From Gyrodactylus bullatarudis (taxonomy: Eukaryota > Platyhelminthes > Monogenea > Gyrodactylidea > Gyrodactylidae), in contig SSNU01000254.1 in NCBI GenBank assembly GCA_012064415.1, positions 1 through 64,000 on the forward strand: a stretch of DNA of 64,000 bases. Direction: 5' to 3'. How positions within the stretch are numbered: position 1 is the stretch's first letter; the number at the start of each line of letters is the position of its first letter. The notes beneath the pieces were generated by a model. It saw only the letters and a program-made list of their open reading frames with translations. It did no database searches and was not told where the DNA came from. This document shows positions 49,201 to 62,900 of the stretch, piece by piece. Position numbers and translations under genes: made by a program.

Positions 49201-52200
49201 AATTTGTGGAAAAGCTTAATTTACAGACACTAGTGTTTTATTAATTTCAACAAAAAACTTGAACGTCTGAGATTAGGAGTAAAGATGGGGAAATATACAC
49301 TAAATATATTTTTGCCTACACTTAATGGACAGCTATACTGTAAAATTCATAAGTAAAAAGACAATATTTCCTCTTTTGAAACATACATCTATTTTTCTTC
49401 TTTCTTTATTTAAAAAATAAAGTCTATAGCCTCGTAATATAATAAAAATTACATTTCTTAGATATTCTACCCAAGCATCTCTGTTCGTACTACTAACCTA
49501 GTAGAGCTCGATTAGATTCTCCTCCTCACCCTCACGCATAACTACACACGCAAACAAAATCTCTTCCCCTATACAAGTGTGTGAATGTGGTTTTACTTTT
49601 TGTTATTAGTCGATAAATCCACAAGGAAATAAAAAAGGAATAAGATGATCTGTCAAAATTCCTTTCCCTACAGAATGCCATAAAATAATTGCATTCTTGT
49701 GTGTATCTGGGAAGATAATATACTCGCCTTTGATACATATATATCTTCTAGCTCTCCATCATTCTCAATAGTCAAAGGGAGAAATTAAACTTGGGAAATA
49801 ATGCTTTTCGCTACTCCTTCTACTACTGTACTAACAATAATGATTATGTGAATCGTATTTATTTTTCCTACTAAAAAATACAATTTCGATTTCCTATCTC
49901 TGTCGTGTTGTTATCTCTGTCTTTTTCCGTCTCTTTTGGATGGATCTTTTCCAATCTAATATTTTCAAGCAGATGAGAAACTTGTAGTCTAAACTACATT
50001 CAGATGTATTCATATTTATTCTATATTTCATCTTATGTATGAGTATCTGTTCTGAACTAGTCTTTGCGTTGCGTGGGAATGTAAACAAATCCTTAGCGAG
50101 AGTCGTCCAAAGCCCATAGGTGAGAATCTTACTACTCAGTTTGGTCTATTCCTCACTTTCAATGGATCAAAAATACTACTCTACTACAGGAGGAGTGGAA
50201 TTAATAAACTGAATAAAAAGAGTAGAGTTATTCTAAATAATAATGATAATTATTTCTCAAGTCTGTTCCTCGCTCTCTCTTTTAGTAGGAATTAGTTAAC
50301 TACTAAATAATAAATTATACACACACAAATATGTATTCAGAATGATTTCGATCTGATTTTCCTGTCTATTCTTGTTATTTATATATTATATCTGTTCAAC
50401 TACTATTCATAAACTGACTATTACCTATAATAACATATTCATTGATCATAATATCATTTCACTTTGTAATACTTGGTACTACTGACGAATTCATCAAATA
50501 ATTTATATATATACATTGATTAAAGTCTCAAAAAGTCTATAGAATTTATGACCTTGTATATCTTGTCTTTTGAATAAAGAAAACTAAAATTCAAGTTTAG
50601 TTTTATAAACTAAAAATAATTACAAAAACCAATACCTTCTCCTAAATAGACACTAATCCTTACATAATTATAATTGATTTTTTCTTCTTGCAAAGGTTGA
50701 TCACTTAATTTTGATCCGAGCTGTACTTTAGTCGATTGTACTCTCTAGTATGATTTCACTCTCTCTCTCTGGTTTGAAAAGAAGTGCTTAAAAACAGAAC
50801 TAATAAAACTATGAATTCATTTTTAAAAATCTTGAACTCTATTAACTCTTTAGCCCCCACAGCCAGGTCCAAAAGCATCTCGCCAAGATAAAGAATATGA
50901 CTATCATACTGTTCTTAACGGTAATAATATCTCAAACAAGCAACACCATCATCAACAGCTTTCTTCTAAACATCAAACCCCAATGAGGACTCTGGACAAT
51001 GTCTCAGAGAATCCTTATGAGACAACGCGTAATTGTGATTATCAACAAGATGGCAACGAACATATGAGTACATTTACCCGAAACAATAAGAATCAAAATC
51101 TCCAGGAATATGATCCCAATTTTCAAAGTATTGAGGAAGATGCCGGAAAGCATTACGCAACCCTTGATTTCACCCAAGTATGTCATGTTGTTTTTTTGAT
51201 AATTCTTTTGATATAAGGTTTTCAGATTAATTTTGATAGTTTCAATAAGAACTACGCAAATAAAACGATTAAATTTTTCATGCATTGTTTAAAAAATTAA
51301 AAAATCCTTCTTGAAAACTATAGAAGAGGTTGCTCTGTGAGTAAATTCTATCGGGAAATGCAAAATGAAACAAAATTTGGCTGTTCTAATATCTGATTTT
51401 ACGATGGTAGCTCTATTTTATGATAGATTCTTTATTAACATTCATACTGAGAACAACTATGGACTTTAGTGAAATAAGTGAATCTTGATCACTACTATAC
51501 GATCTTTTAAAGAATAATTATGAAATTTTGAGTATTTATCGTTTGAATTTATAATCATCTCACATTGTAAAACTCTATTCAATTTGCTATTCCGTTACTT
51601 TTCTAAGCTATGAACTTTGATTCTGCTTGGCTGTATTTCCCTTTTGCTGTGCAATTGAGGAATAGTTTCAATCATGTATTTGAGTCTAATTCAATTTTAC
51701 CAACATAGAAAGTTTACCCAACTTGTTATAGTAATTATTTTTTTCAAAATTTAAATGGTCCAATCATAATGGTTTCTTGCTCTCTTAAATATTATTTGCT
51801 CTGTATACTACTTTAAACCATTCAAGGTGAGCCATTTAATTCGGTGATAGAAAGTTATGCTCTGAAATTTTAAATAATTCATAATTCCATTCTGATAAAA
51901 AGGGAAAATTCCAATATCGCGTGAGTTTGCTTCACAATAACACGATAGAAACATTAATCTATTCCTATTATCAATACTGATTTAATATCTAATCTGAGAG
52001 GCTTATCTCTTAATCTTTCCGATTAAATATAAAAATTGATTTGATAGCTTTTTTAATTATTTCAATAAAAAAAGTTAAAATTCTATCATACCTGTATTCT
52101 ATTACAAATCATAAACCTAGATTTTAATTAATAATTTATTAATATATAATTAGACGATGCCAAGCAACAATAGCAACACTTCAGTTGAACGAACTCCTGT

Positions 52201-52543
52201 ACATTCAGCTGGTTATCGTTCCAATAGTCTTGTTGGCGGTCCAACTCAACCCTCAAACAGACGACGAATTCTATCCAAATCAGCTGCTACATCATCAACC
52301 ACACTATTTGGAGCTATTAACAAAGTCCCGCCGAGATCTGTCACTGGTAGTAGTGGTGGACAAATGCAAGACAATCCTAACCATGTCTATCGTTCAGACG
52401 ATCAAGATGATGGTAAAATTACTGATGTTATCGCTGTTTTACGTCCTAAAGAAAGCTCTATTAACGGAGTTGAAGCACAACAATATGAATATCTTCAGTC
52501 TCTGCTCGAAATGAAACGTAAAAAGGACTCAGAGTTCGTCTGA
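43204..52543 (+). CDS. Ig-type single-pass membrane receptor / adhesion protein
   Basis: Eight exons join in frame to about 754 residues: 43204-43572, 43612-44077, 44133-44594, 44924-45071, 45125-45158, 45926-45997, 50854-51177, 52154-52543. Residues 1-18 form a signal peptide (FFFFTLLYC core). Three Ig-like segments follow, with Cys landmarks such as FKVICKSEG, DQCQISCSQ and LGCYADGNPPP. One membrane helix (about 439-463, LGVVLGICAGMLFL) is followed by KRRQKK as stop transfer. The 290-residue tail carries YDYHTVL and HYATLDF and ends SEFV. The exact subfamily is unknown; invertebrate neural adhesion molecules share this plan. A strong acceptor (TTCCTCAG) at 43254 means the signal peptide could instead come from a distant exon. 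Confidence 0.75.
46089..46173 (+). CDS. candidate alternative terminal exon of the Ig receptor
   Basis: After a weak acceptor (AAAATTAG) a frame reads NKKTNPKKRLSQDDG and on to VIMT, then stop. It is in phase with exon 4 (ending 45071), not with exons 5 or 6. Its DDG-x-I-x-DVI wording resembles DDGKITDVIAVL in the normal last exon. The poor pyrimidine tract keeps confidence low. Confidence 0.3.
47449..47887. mobile_element. hAT-like MITE with 8-bp target duplication
   Basis: The termini TAGGCCGGTAAAA and TTTTACCGGCCTA are perfect inverted repeats, flanked on both sides by ATAATTAT (47441-47448 and 47888-47895). The 439-base interior has no ORF and includes the dispersed 60-bp repeat at 47766. 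It lies in an intron. Confidence 0.75.
47766..47826. repeat. dispersed 60-bp repeat, copy 2
   Basis: GCACCTAGAACGAAATATTT and the following bases to TGCTGCACTATTCAT align with 20069-20129 in the same orientation, with scattered differences. Confidence 0.6.
48489..48519. repeat. trinucleotide microsatellite
   Basis: About six AGT units followed by four ATC units. Confidence 0.8.
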
Positions 52544-53988
52544 GTACTCACAATCATCAGTTTACCAATAGTTATTTATTAAATATACTACTATTATATT
52601 TGAATTCATTCCCCTAGAAAATTCCTATACCCCCCACGTATTGTGTACTCATTCCTTATGCTAGCATCAATTATTATTATTATTTGGCTAGCAAATTTCT
52701 TCTTTTCGTAGACATTTATTTGAAAAATCCCCAAGGGATGAATAAATTCTCTAGTTTAATTGTGCACTCGCCTAGTCATCTTCAGTCAGTCTGTCTGTCC
52801 TACCCACATATGATTAATAATTATTTGTATGTTTGGGAGAGAGTAATAATTGTCTTTCTGATCCTCTTAACTGACCAACATTCTTGATTAATTTGCCATT
52901 TTCAATTAGATAATCAAGCGACTACCTACAGATTGTCTATTATGATGAGTTGTTGATTTTTTTCTCATCTCAATTCTCCTCTCTTCACCCAAAAGCCCAT
53001 TGCATTCCTTTTTAATTTTACACATATTACTCATAGTTTCTAAATCAGAAAATTCCCACAACATTCTCACTCCATTTCTGGCTTTCTTTTACTTGCTATT
53101 CCCTACAATATTACTTAATTATTATCGTTGTAAACTCATGGCTTATTCTGATATTCTCAAGTGTAAATAAAGCTATATTATGTACAGAAGATGGCCAGAA
53201 GCAACGAAAGGAATCTTCTGAAAATTATCTAGTTGGACTTTCCTAGTCTATGAATAGTTGATATTTATTAAAAAAAAAAATAAACCTCTCTTATTGAATT
53301 CTTTGGAAAGCAAAAAAATAATTTGCGTCCATTCTTAAGAAAAACATAAAAGAGATGATATATTTCAGAAATAATTAACTACTATTTTAAATATATAATC
53401 ACTATTATCTTTATTATACAATTTAGGAAGAAAAAACGTTTAAAAATAGGAGAAAACAATATTATAGTAAGTCGATAGCTATCGACGTATTATAATAAAT
53501 ATTTAATAAAAAGTTATCTTTATTTTATTTTCGTTTAATTTTTTTACTCATCTACTTCCAAGTAAATTCTTGAATATATATTATAATAAATATAAATGAG
53601 GTAGTGATAGTCAATGAATTATTTTCGTATGCTCACTAATATTTTAAGCTTGAAATATATATCTTTCCAATTGAAGTTTCTAGTTAAGAAACCTATTTAT
53701 ATTATGTTTATCCTATTTTAAATTATAACCAATTGAACGAACGATTAGCCAAGTTAGATTTGCGTTTACCAACCAAATTCATCTCATTGAGAAATGAGAT
53801 TACATACGCACGAGAAATGACATTCTCTGATTGGTTGAGAAAGATGGGAGTAAATAAATGGCATCATCGAATTTAAATGATTTAGGAGGATTAAATGAGG
53901 ATTATTCATTAACATGAGGAATTTTCTCGTACAGGATGTATCGATCAAAATCAGCCTAGCACAATAAAGCTGAAATGTGAGCATTCTA
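52544..53988. other. intergenic spacer with receptor 3' UTR
   Basis: AATAAA near 53166 is a plausible poly-A signal for the Ig receptor. The rest is AT-rich with no gene seen; RIM promoter or upstream exons may lie here. Confidence 0.4.
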
Positions 53989-56900
53989 ATGAATGCAGAC
54001 GAAATAGGCCCAGATCTATCCCACCTAACGCCAGAAGAACGTCAGATTATTCAGGATGTTATCAATCGTCAGAAGCAAGATGAGAAAAATTCACAAGTCA
54101 GGTGAGCAAGGGTTTTACATAGCTAAAAATTTCCACTCCCCAAAGTATCTTCTCATCAATCTTTTGTTGTTATTTCTGATTTAAAAATTTGCCTTTGCTT
54201 TATTTAAAATGGACTTTTTTGAATATTCAGAGAAAATCCCATCCCATTGGAAAAGCAAAGACTGCAAAATCAATCTCAAAAACCACAGCCGGCTCAGCTC
54301 TCCCAACAAGTACCAAGTCAAGGAAAATTTACACAGTTTAAACCTAATGTTGTTTCTCAGAATAATTCTTTGCCTGCCCAGAAACCTGCAGATGCAACCG
54401 CGTCCAATCCACTTGAATCTGTGGCTAGCATTGTAAAGTCTGGTATAACAAGCCTCACAGAACCAACGTGTAAATTATGTAAAAAGACAAAATTTGCTGA
54501 TACTCTTGGCCATCAATGCCAAAAGTGTAAGATTCGCATATGCTCAAAATGTGGCATGCAGACAAAACTTCCAAAAAACTTTTTCAATTCTCAGAACTCT
54601 AAAGATTGCCAAATTGTAAGTCCATCTTGCTCCACTTCATCTATACTCACTGGTTGAATGATTCCAAACAACCATCAAGGCAAATCTATTCCTATATCAA
54701 ATTCAACATATTTAGAATATTTGAATTATTATTGACTCTTATCAATATTTTGAATTAGTCTACCTAGTCTCCTTTTCCGCCTAATGAATGACAATTGGTA
54801 TCTACAACAACAATTCTCTATTCCAAAGTAATCAAGTAAACTTTGGATTGTAACGATAGTTGATATCCCTCTCTCTTAAACTTTGGATATGTTTTCGAAC
54901 AAGAATATATTTCTTTCTTTCCTCTAATCTGAAATGATCCCTTTTATAACTGATCTATATATAATAAATATATTTTTATAACTTTTCTATATACGTACAT
55001 CTGTACGTACGTATGTGTGTGTATGTGAGTTTATGTCTTTTAGCTTCATTACCGACCATAATTTTCACCACCCCATCTTTATAATTATTATCTTCAACAT
55101 TTATTCTCAACGAAATTTTGATCAGCTAATTGATTACATTTTTATCATCATCATAAAAAACAATAAAACAGTAAACATTGCGCACAAAAAAATCGACTGG
55201 GTAATTAAAAACTCAGAGCTTTGAGAAAAAAATCATGAATTTTCATGTCTAATCTGAATTGGTGTAAAACAGAACTGAGAGCGACTTGTATTAAAATTGT
55301 ATCTATTTGAATCAAATTTTATTTTTATAAAGATTCCCTGTTGGATATGTCTACAATGCTTGAATAATGACCAAAGATTATCTTCTGTAATCTACAATCA
55401 GCAATATCAAATTGACATTGGCAGTAATGTGTATCCCTTAAAAAATACAATAGCTGCGCAATTTCCAAATCAGTATGATGCCAATATAGGATCTTTTACT
55501 ATGAATACAAAATTAGCAACTATGGAACAGATACAAGAGAATTACTACAATCAAATGTACCAGACTAATATACCTAGTAATTATGAATATTTAAATGGAC
55601 CTCAGTACAATGCATCAGAAATCGGTATGCCAAGTCAGCAAACTAATCAAAATCTTAGACAAGAAAATGTGCCGAAAGTAACACAGAGGAATCCTCTTGA
55701 TTTAGCTGTAGGTAGTGTCTTCAGTTTGGCTGGTAAAGTGAGCAGTGAACTCTTAAAGACGCCAACGAACACGAATGCTAATAATAATTCCTCAATATTC
55801 ATCAATCAACCCGGTGGTAGTCAAAACCAGTCAAAGGGAATCCTAGAAGGAATTACTGGAATATTCACTAGCAATAATAACAGCAACAATAAAAGCCAGA
55901 AAAATAACAATCTTTTGCCAACTATGGACGATCAAATAAATGCCTCGCAATTTCAAACCGAGTGAGTCCATCTTGTATCAAGCATTTTGTATTATGATGA
56001 TTCAAACTCTAATACGCTCATTTATAATATGGAAAATTTTCAATTGGTTCATCCCTGATTATGATTGTTATATTTATCAAAGAATAAATGGCTCTTAAAT
56101 TTCTGGGATTTAATTGTCTAGTATTTTAAAAACTTGATTTCTCTTGTTTAGTCAAGGCCAAATACCAATACCATCTTGGAGAATAGAAGATGCCAGCTTT
56201 TATCAAGACATTTCGGGTGTACCTGCTGAACATAAACCCTACCAGGATCATGGTTTTTATCCAAGTTATGATCATAGAGGTATGTTCATCTCAATATATA
56301 TGGATCTCTTCATGATGAATTTCATGATGTTTATATAAATTTTAAATATGTAGCCTATTCAGTTAATGCTCCTATCCTGGATCCCATCACTGGCTATCAA
56401 TATTCAAAGGTCCCATCTCGATATCGAGACCAACTAAGAGAGCACAAGCTTCACTATCTCTCCTTTAGCAGCTCTGAAGGAGAAGATACTTTTGAGGATG
56501 GGGAAAATCAACATCGGTATCGTTATCAAGAGCAAAACCAAAATAGACCCTATGTAACAGTAACTGATGATGAAGATCCTGCTAGCCAATTTTACATATC
56601 CACAAATCAATACAGGTCTAATCATAGAAGTAGGAAATATCCACGTTCTCTCAATGAAAGTCGACGTCTTATGCCCAACATTAGTGCAATTACAGCTATG
56701 GAAAAAGTTTCAAGACCAAGTAACTTTCGAAAGCTTACCATGAGAGAATTCAATCCAGGTAAGCCTAACAAACAACAAAACACTTATTAAGTATACTAAT
56801 TTATCCTTTGTAGAAAATACAAGTATTCTCAGTGAACCAGATTATTTTCCGGAAGATCAAGTCACTTGGAGATTATCACAGAATGAAAAATTTCTCATAG

Positions 56901-59900
56901 GACATATGGTGCTATTCCGTCCACCAGATATTAAATCTAATAGAAATATTATCTCAGCGATTGGATTAAGACTTTTGATTGGTGAGCAGCACCCTTTGGT
57001 ACAATCTAGATTTGGAACTTTTGTCAGTAAAGTTAAATGGGGTAGCCCAGCAGATATGGTTGGACACATACGACCGGGAGATGAAATTGTAGAGTGGAAC
57101 AAAATTAATTTAATTAATTTACCAGCACATGAGGTTAATCAGATTCTACTCACTTCAAGGAATTTTAATCGAATTGAAATTATTCTCCAAAGACCGTCTG
57201 AGTGAGTATTTTTCATATTCCTTTCATTTCCTTTATTTTCTCTTTTAGTAATCAATTATTACCAAGTTAACTACATAGTTCATGATAGATATATCATTTT
57301 TTTCCATATTTCTGTAATTATTCATGAATTAAAAATCTAAAATCATGTACAATTGAATTATTTTTTTCCAGCTGTGACCATCCCTTTGAAAGCCATCATT
57401 CCAGTAGTAAGCTCTTTTGAATAGGAATAATCATAAAATTGTTCATAATCAAAAAATTTTGTAGTTCAAAGTCGTAACTATCCTAAAGAAATCATTGATT
57501 TTGATCCAATTGGATATAATTCAGATATGCCTGACATCAATACTTCATCCCAACCAGATAAACCTTCTATAAATGTGAGTTTGAGGGAAATTTACCCTAG
57601 TTTCATTTGGCCTTATTCATCTCTATTCTTTTTTCTATGTTACCATTTTAAGGAATTTGGAAAATTTTCTTCTCTCTTCAACAGCTGATGCTGTAACTAT
57701 GGTTATTCATTTGAATGGCATTCTTTAGGAATTACATTTAGTTAATAGTTAAACAGATCCATAAGATCTATTCTATTTCAAAAAAAATGTAGAAAATCGC
57801 TCCCCATACAACTATTGCTTATAATGCTACTACAAAGACTCATAGTTAATATAGCAGTTTCTTGAGAAAGAGCACAAACTAAATTCTTCTCTAAGCCATC
57901 TTTCTATTGATAAATTTATACTACTAAGTTGCAACATGAAAGGGATGTTTCATTATCTATAGAATAAAGTTTAATTGATTTTCCATGTATCTGTTCTCAA
58001 GCTATAAATAAATTATTCTAGTTAAAATTTTGGTACAATTCAGAGACTGATGAATTGATAGTCAATGTACTCTCTGCACGTCATCTCCCCTGTAAGATGA
58101 TTAATGAAGAATATTATGCATGTAATACCTACTGCAAATTGGACTTGTTGCCCTATGTAAAGTGAGTGAACTCTTGATCTCTATTCCTTCTTTTCTTTTG
58201 AGTAATTATTAGTTTACTTGTAAGTAAATTTGATTTTTATTAATTTTTAGTCTTCATTTGATCCCAAATCTCCATGGGATTGGAGATTAGGGCCATCTTA
58301 AACTGTAGTTGCGATGCTTTGATTCTCTTCACAAACCACTTTACAGAATTAACAATTGAATCAGCTAATAAATTATCCGTAAAATAAGCCATAGACTAAT
58401 TTCCTCTCATCTTGAAAGTTAACTCTTAAACTGCCATTCTTTTTTCTCTTTGTTTGAATAATAAAAATAATAATGAATAGGAAAAAGGAGAATGCAATTT
58501 CTCTCTCTCTCTGTCGTCTGCCACAACTCTTAAACTTGTTCTCTTGTTTCTCCTTTAGTTCAACTGCCTCCTTATGTAGCCTTGTCTTTGTTTTTTATTT
58601 CCATTTTTTATGCGTCCCATCTTTCTATCTCTTTCTCCTTTATTCTATATGTTTACTATTGAATTAAATCAAAGATTCTGATGAGAAATAGAGGGAAATT
58701 TTTCAAATAACTACCAGCAAATTGTCGACTTCCTCTTTTTCAATTTCATCATTCTTGCCTCTCCCTGCTACTTGGAGTGAGGGGTAACATTTTGTGGGGT
58801 ATAGTATACGTCGTCTCTCTTTATTTTTTTCAAATACACCCCTCATCTCATATTTTCTCTCAATTCATGGAATAGTTATTGATCTATTGACAACAACTAC
58901 TACTACTTTTTTCTAGCAACAAAATTTGTATCCATGTATCAATTTTGAATACTCAACTAAATCGGATGATTCTTCAACTAATCTACAACTATTAAAAATG
59001 CACTCGCTCAGTCTAGACTTCTTGATGACTCTATTCAGATATTTCATGACTTGAGTGTCTGAAATTAAACCAGAGTATCTATCTATTATCAGAGATATAA
59101 TTCATTTTCAATAGCTGTTAGTATTAATAATGAGTGGTTTAGAGAGTAACTCTTTTACAACAAAACGAGAAGAAATTATGTAGAAATTTCCTAAGAATTA
59201 TTTTATACTCCTGAAATGACTGTGATTCAATAAATTATTCATTGAACGGGAGGAAACAAAGAACACTTACAACAATTAATACAGAAATAATAATTCCTTC
59301 TCGATATGATGTTAAAAAAATTAAAACTAACATATTTTCGAATTTAATTAAGATAATAAATTCAGTGAAAGAATAAGAGTGATAGATATTTAAAGTGGAA
59401 TGATTATCTACAGAATAATAAAATTTCAATCAATTTAATCGTTATTTCAAGGGGAAGATCACAGCGTTCTCGATTGATTCCGAATAATCCCAATCCCAAA
59501 TGGTATCAGACATTTACATTTGGACCATTTCGAAATCAATCAGTTGGTGAGCATGACTTGGAAATAACGGTTTGGGATGTTGATCGGACTCTGGACCGTA
59601 GTGCTCTAATATGTCAAGTTATCATCAATCTCAATTACGCTGACCTCACTGATATTCCGTATTGGTTTCCATTGCAGACTCATTCTTTGGATGCTCGACC
59701 ACAAACACCAGTATTAATGGGTATGTTTCCTTTTATTTTTCAAATAAATGTTTACCTTGATTTCAATTAAAGATGAACAACCAGTTCAAAAATTCCATCG
59801 AAAGCACTCTGAAAATCAAATGAAGCAAAGTACCATTTCACTCGAACGCCTACTTAGACCAGGTCCCATTGGTATACGCCAAAGATCAGCACAACGTCTT

Positions 59901-62900
59901 ATGGAGGATGAGACTCTCTCTGATACACGATACTTCTCCCGACGTGGATATCAAGAGAGGTAATGCATTTTTAATCAAACTTAAATTATCCTCAACATTT
60001 ACACCCTTAATTTTAGACTTGAGGATGATTTTCATGATTCGGACATTTCGGAAATATCTGATATATCTGACCTATCTAAATTGAGTATCGGCTCAGACTT
60101 TCAGCGATCTAGGAACATTAGAAAACCAAGTCACCATCAACAGTTACACTTGTACGTTAATCGTATTATTATATTCATTTGAAATAATTTGCCAATTTTA
60201 CATTGTCCCTTTAATACAATTTCTTTGTACATCAAAATCAATCAACTAAGCTAAATCTGAATTCTAAAATAATCCAGAATGTCGGTGGAAATACAATTTG
60301 TAACTAGGTCTTTCTATAGAATATTTACAGTTATTCTATTATTTTTTGTGTTCAGCTAAGCATTTAATCAAACATCCGGTCTTGTTTATATTGTCCATTA
60401 TAACTAGGGCAACCAGAAAAAGGCAGTTTTTTGAATTAAAAATGGCTTATATTTAGGCAAAATTTTGGAAAAAAGGCAAATAATAATTGTCGCTCAGATT
60501 AATTCATTTTATCGGTAGACTATTGCACTTTCCATGGTATGGATACGCACTGCTTCAATTTTTCAAAACGATCTCATCTCAACCGTTTTCAACCCATCAA
60601 GAACTTTTTACAAATGATAAAAATTTTCTATTATTATTGGTCAAGGATGACCAATGAATTAAGTATAACTATCTAGATTCTCTGCAATCTAATTGTTTAT
60701 AATTTTTAAATATTCGTTTGGATTTTGCTTATGATTTTCTCTAGCTATGAAGAGTACAGGGAAGTTTCAATTGAATTTCCGGACTTAATGTTTAATTTTA
60801 GCCAAGATTTCTGTTAAAATTAAGTCTTGAAAGTCCTCGTTGTGAACTTCAGTTAGTAGAAACATAAAGAATATCATGATGATTTTAAAGTTAACAGCCT
60901 TCGATCTATTTAGTCGTATCCTGAGAGCAAATTCAATCGTATGATATTATACTTTTATTAATTTTTGTATCTGAGATTGTGAAGGAGATCCTTAATTATT
61001 TTAATGCAAAAAAGGCTTTTTAAGATGTAAATTCAAAAAGCCGTACTCAACTCGTTAACCAAGCTATCAGGAGATTTTTTAATAACATTTTCAGGCTTAA
61101 TACACCTGTATTAATCTATGGACGAAAAAGGCAAAAAAAGGGATTTGGTTCTCCTAATTATAACTAAACCAACTAACCTATTGAGATCATTCACTGTAGT
61201 TCCCCTTTAGTTTACACTCATTCTTAGTTGTCAATTCTTGGACTTTTCATTCAGACAGATGTTGAGACTATAATTTGAAAGTAGCTTGATTTGATTTAAG
61301 GTGAGTGTGCAGTCTAAATATCCATAAATCATATTTACCCATTTATGCCAGCAAAGCAAGATATTTCCAGAAAGTAAAGCTTTAATTATGCTGTTATTAT
61401 CTCACAAAATTTCCCGTTATTTCTTTACATCTCTTCAGTTTTCTTTCATGAATCTATCAATTTTCATCATCTCATAATTTTTCTGGTTTTTCTCCTACTC
61501 TCCTCTACGCTTTGTACAGACAGGACTACTTACCTAGTGTAGTTTATAGTAAACACACACATACATATTTATTCTCTATAAAGATAGACTCTAACTCTCT
61601 TTATCTTCCTGTTGCTAGTACCCAAAAGTATGTGATCCTATTTCTTTCATTTTTTATCGCCTATAAAATTGGCAGTAGCAGTTTTTGAAGGAAAAAATTT
61701 TCTTTCCATAATATTAACTCAAAAAGATTTCCTTTTCAAGCATTAGCCTTGTATATATAATAATGCACATATGGATTTTCTGTATATTTTTCTGAGTTGA
61801 GTGGTTTCATATTCGAGATGTTCGAATAATAAAAATTCAAAAAAATTTCTGTAGGTGAAAATGCATGACAAATACAGAGAATCAATATTCTTTCTAGTTG
61901 TTTTCTTCTAATCCTATAATCACATTGAAATATATTCCTTGCTATTGAAGAGCCCCAAAGAAAGATTTCAATGAGAATTACGATCGTAATGAACAGGAAT
62001 GCTATCAGGGCAATATTATCAGCAGCAACAAGATGGCCAATTTATCCCTGTGCTCGGAGAGTAGCTTCAGTACAGTTTCCGGCATGGGAGACTACAACAA
62101 TGAAGTTAAAAAGAATGAGAGCATATTTAAAAATGCCAACAAATCCAGTGAAAATGTAACAAATGAAAAAAACGAACAGAATATTAATGAAGTAAGGAAG
62201 AGAAGGCCAAGCATAGGCCAGAAATTCTCCAATGTCCTTGGTCTATCCAGAAAGTCAAGTTCGACTTCAAATTTGGGTAAGTATTTAAAATACTTTCAAA
62301 TCATAAATAATTCATTGTTGTTAAATGTCATTCCTTTGCTTTTGGAAAGATAAAAAATCAAGAGCATCGTTTCAGCGAAGTTCTGAGGTTATACCAGCTC
62401 ATGTAAAGCCAACTGACAAGCCAGTAACAGGATATACAGCTCCTGCTTATACCTCGGAGCATGGAAAAATTAGTGTCTTTCAACAGCCCACCAACCAAAA
62501 ATCTCAGGAGACACTTTCTAAAAACATGGAAGAGCCCGGCATTCCCTCCAGCAACGAAGGTACTAAGTAAGTGTTTTTACATTAGAAATTTTTGCAGCTA
62601 GTTTCATAAATATCCGTTAAGATTATATCATAGTTTGAAGCAAAGGGATATGTAAAATATTTTTATTTTTATCCAGTGCATCTGGAGAAGCTCATGTCGG
62701 AGAGTTTGTTGATGGTCTTGGACCAGGTCAATTAGTCGGTCGACAAGTCCTTGGCATGCCATGTTTGGGGGAAATTCAGCTAAGCTTTATTGACCGAAAG
62801 GGTAAACTAGAAGTTGATGTCATCAGGGCTCGAGGTCTTCAGCAGAGATGTTCAGGAAAGGTGTTACCAGCTCCATATGTTAAACTTCATCTTCTTGAAG

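Larger units (their letters stand above)
45998..50853 (+). other. large intron of the Ig receptor gene
   Basis: About 4.9 kb. It contains a candidate alternative last exon (46089-46173), a hAT-like MITE (47449-47887) and a trinucleotide repeat near 48490. Reading on from 45997 gives a stop at 46019-46021, so intron retention would give a short-tailed isoform. Confidence 0.5.
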
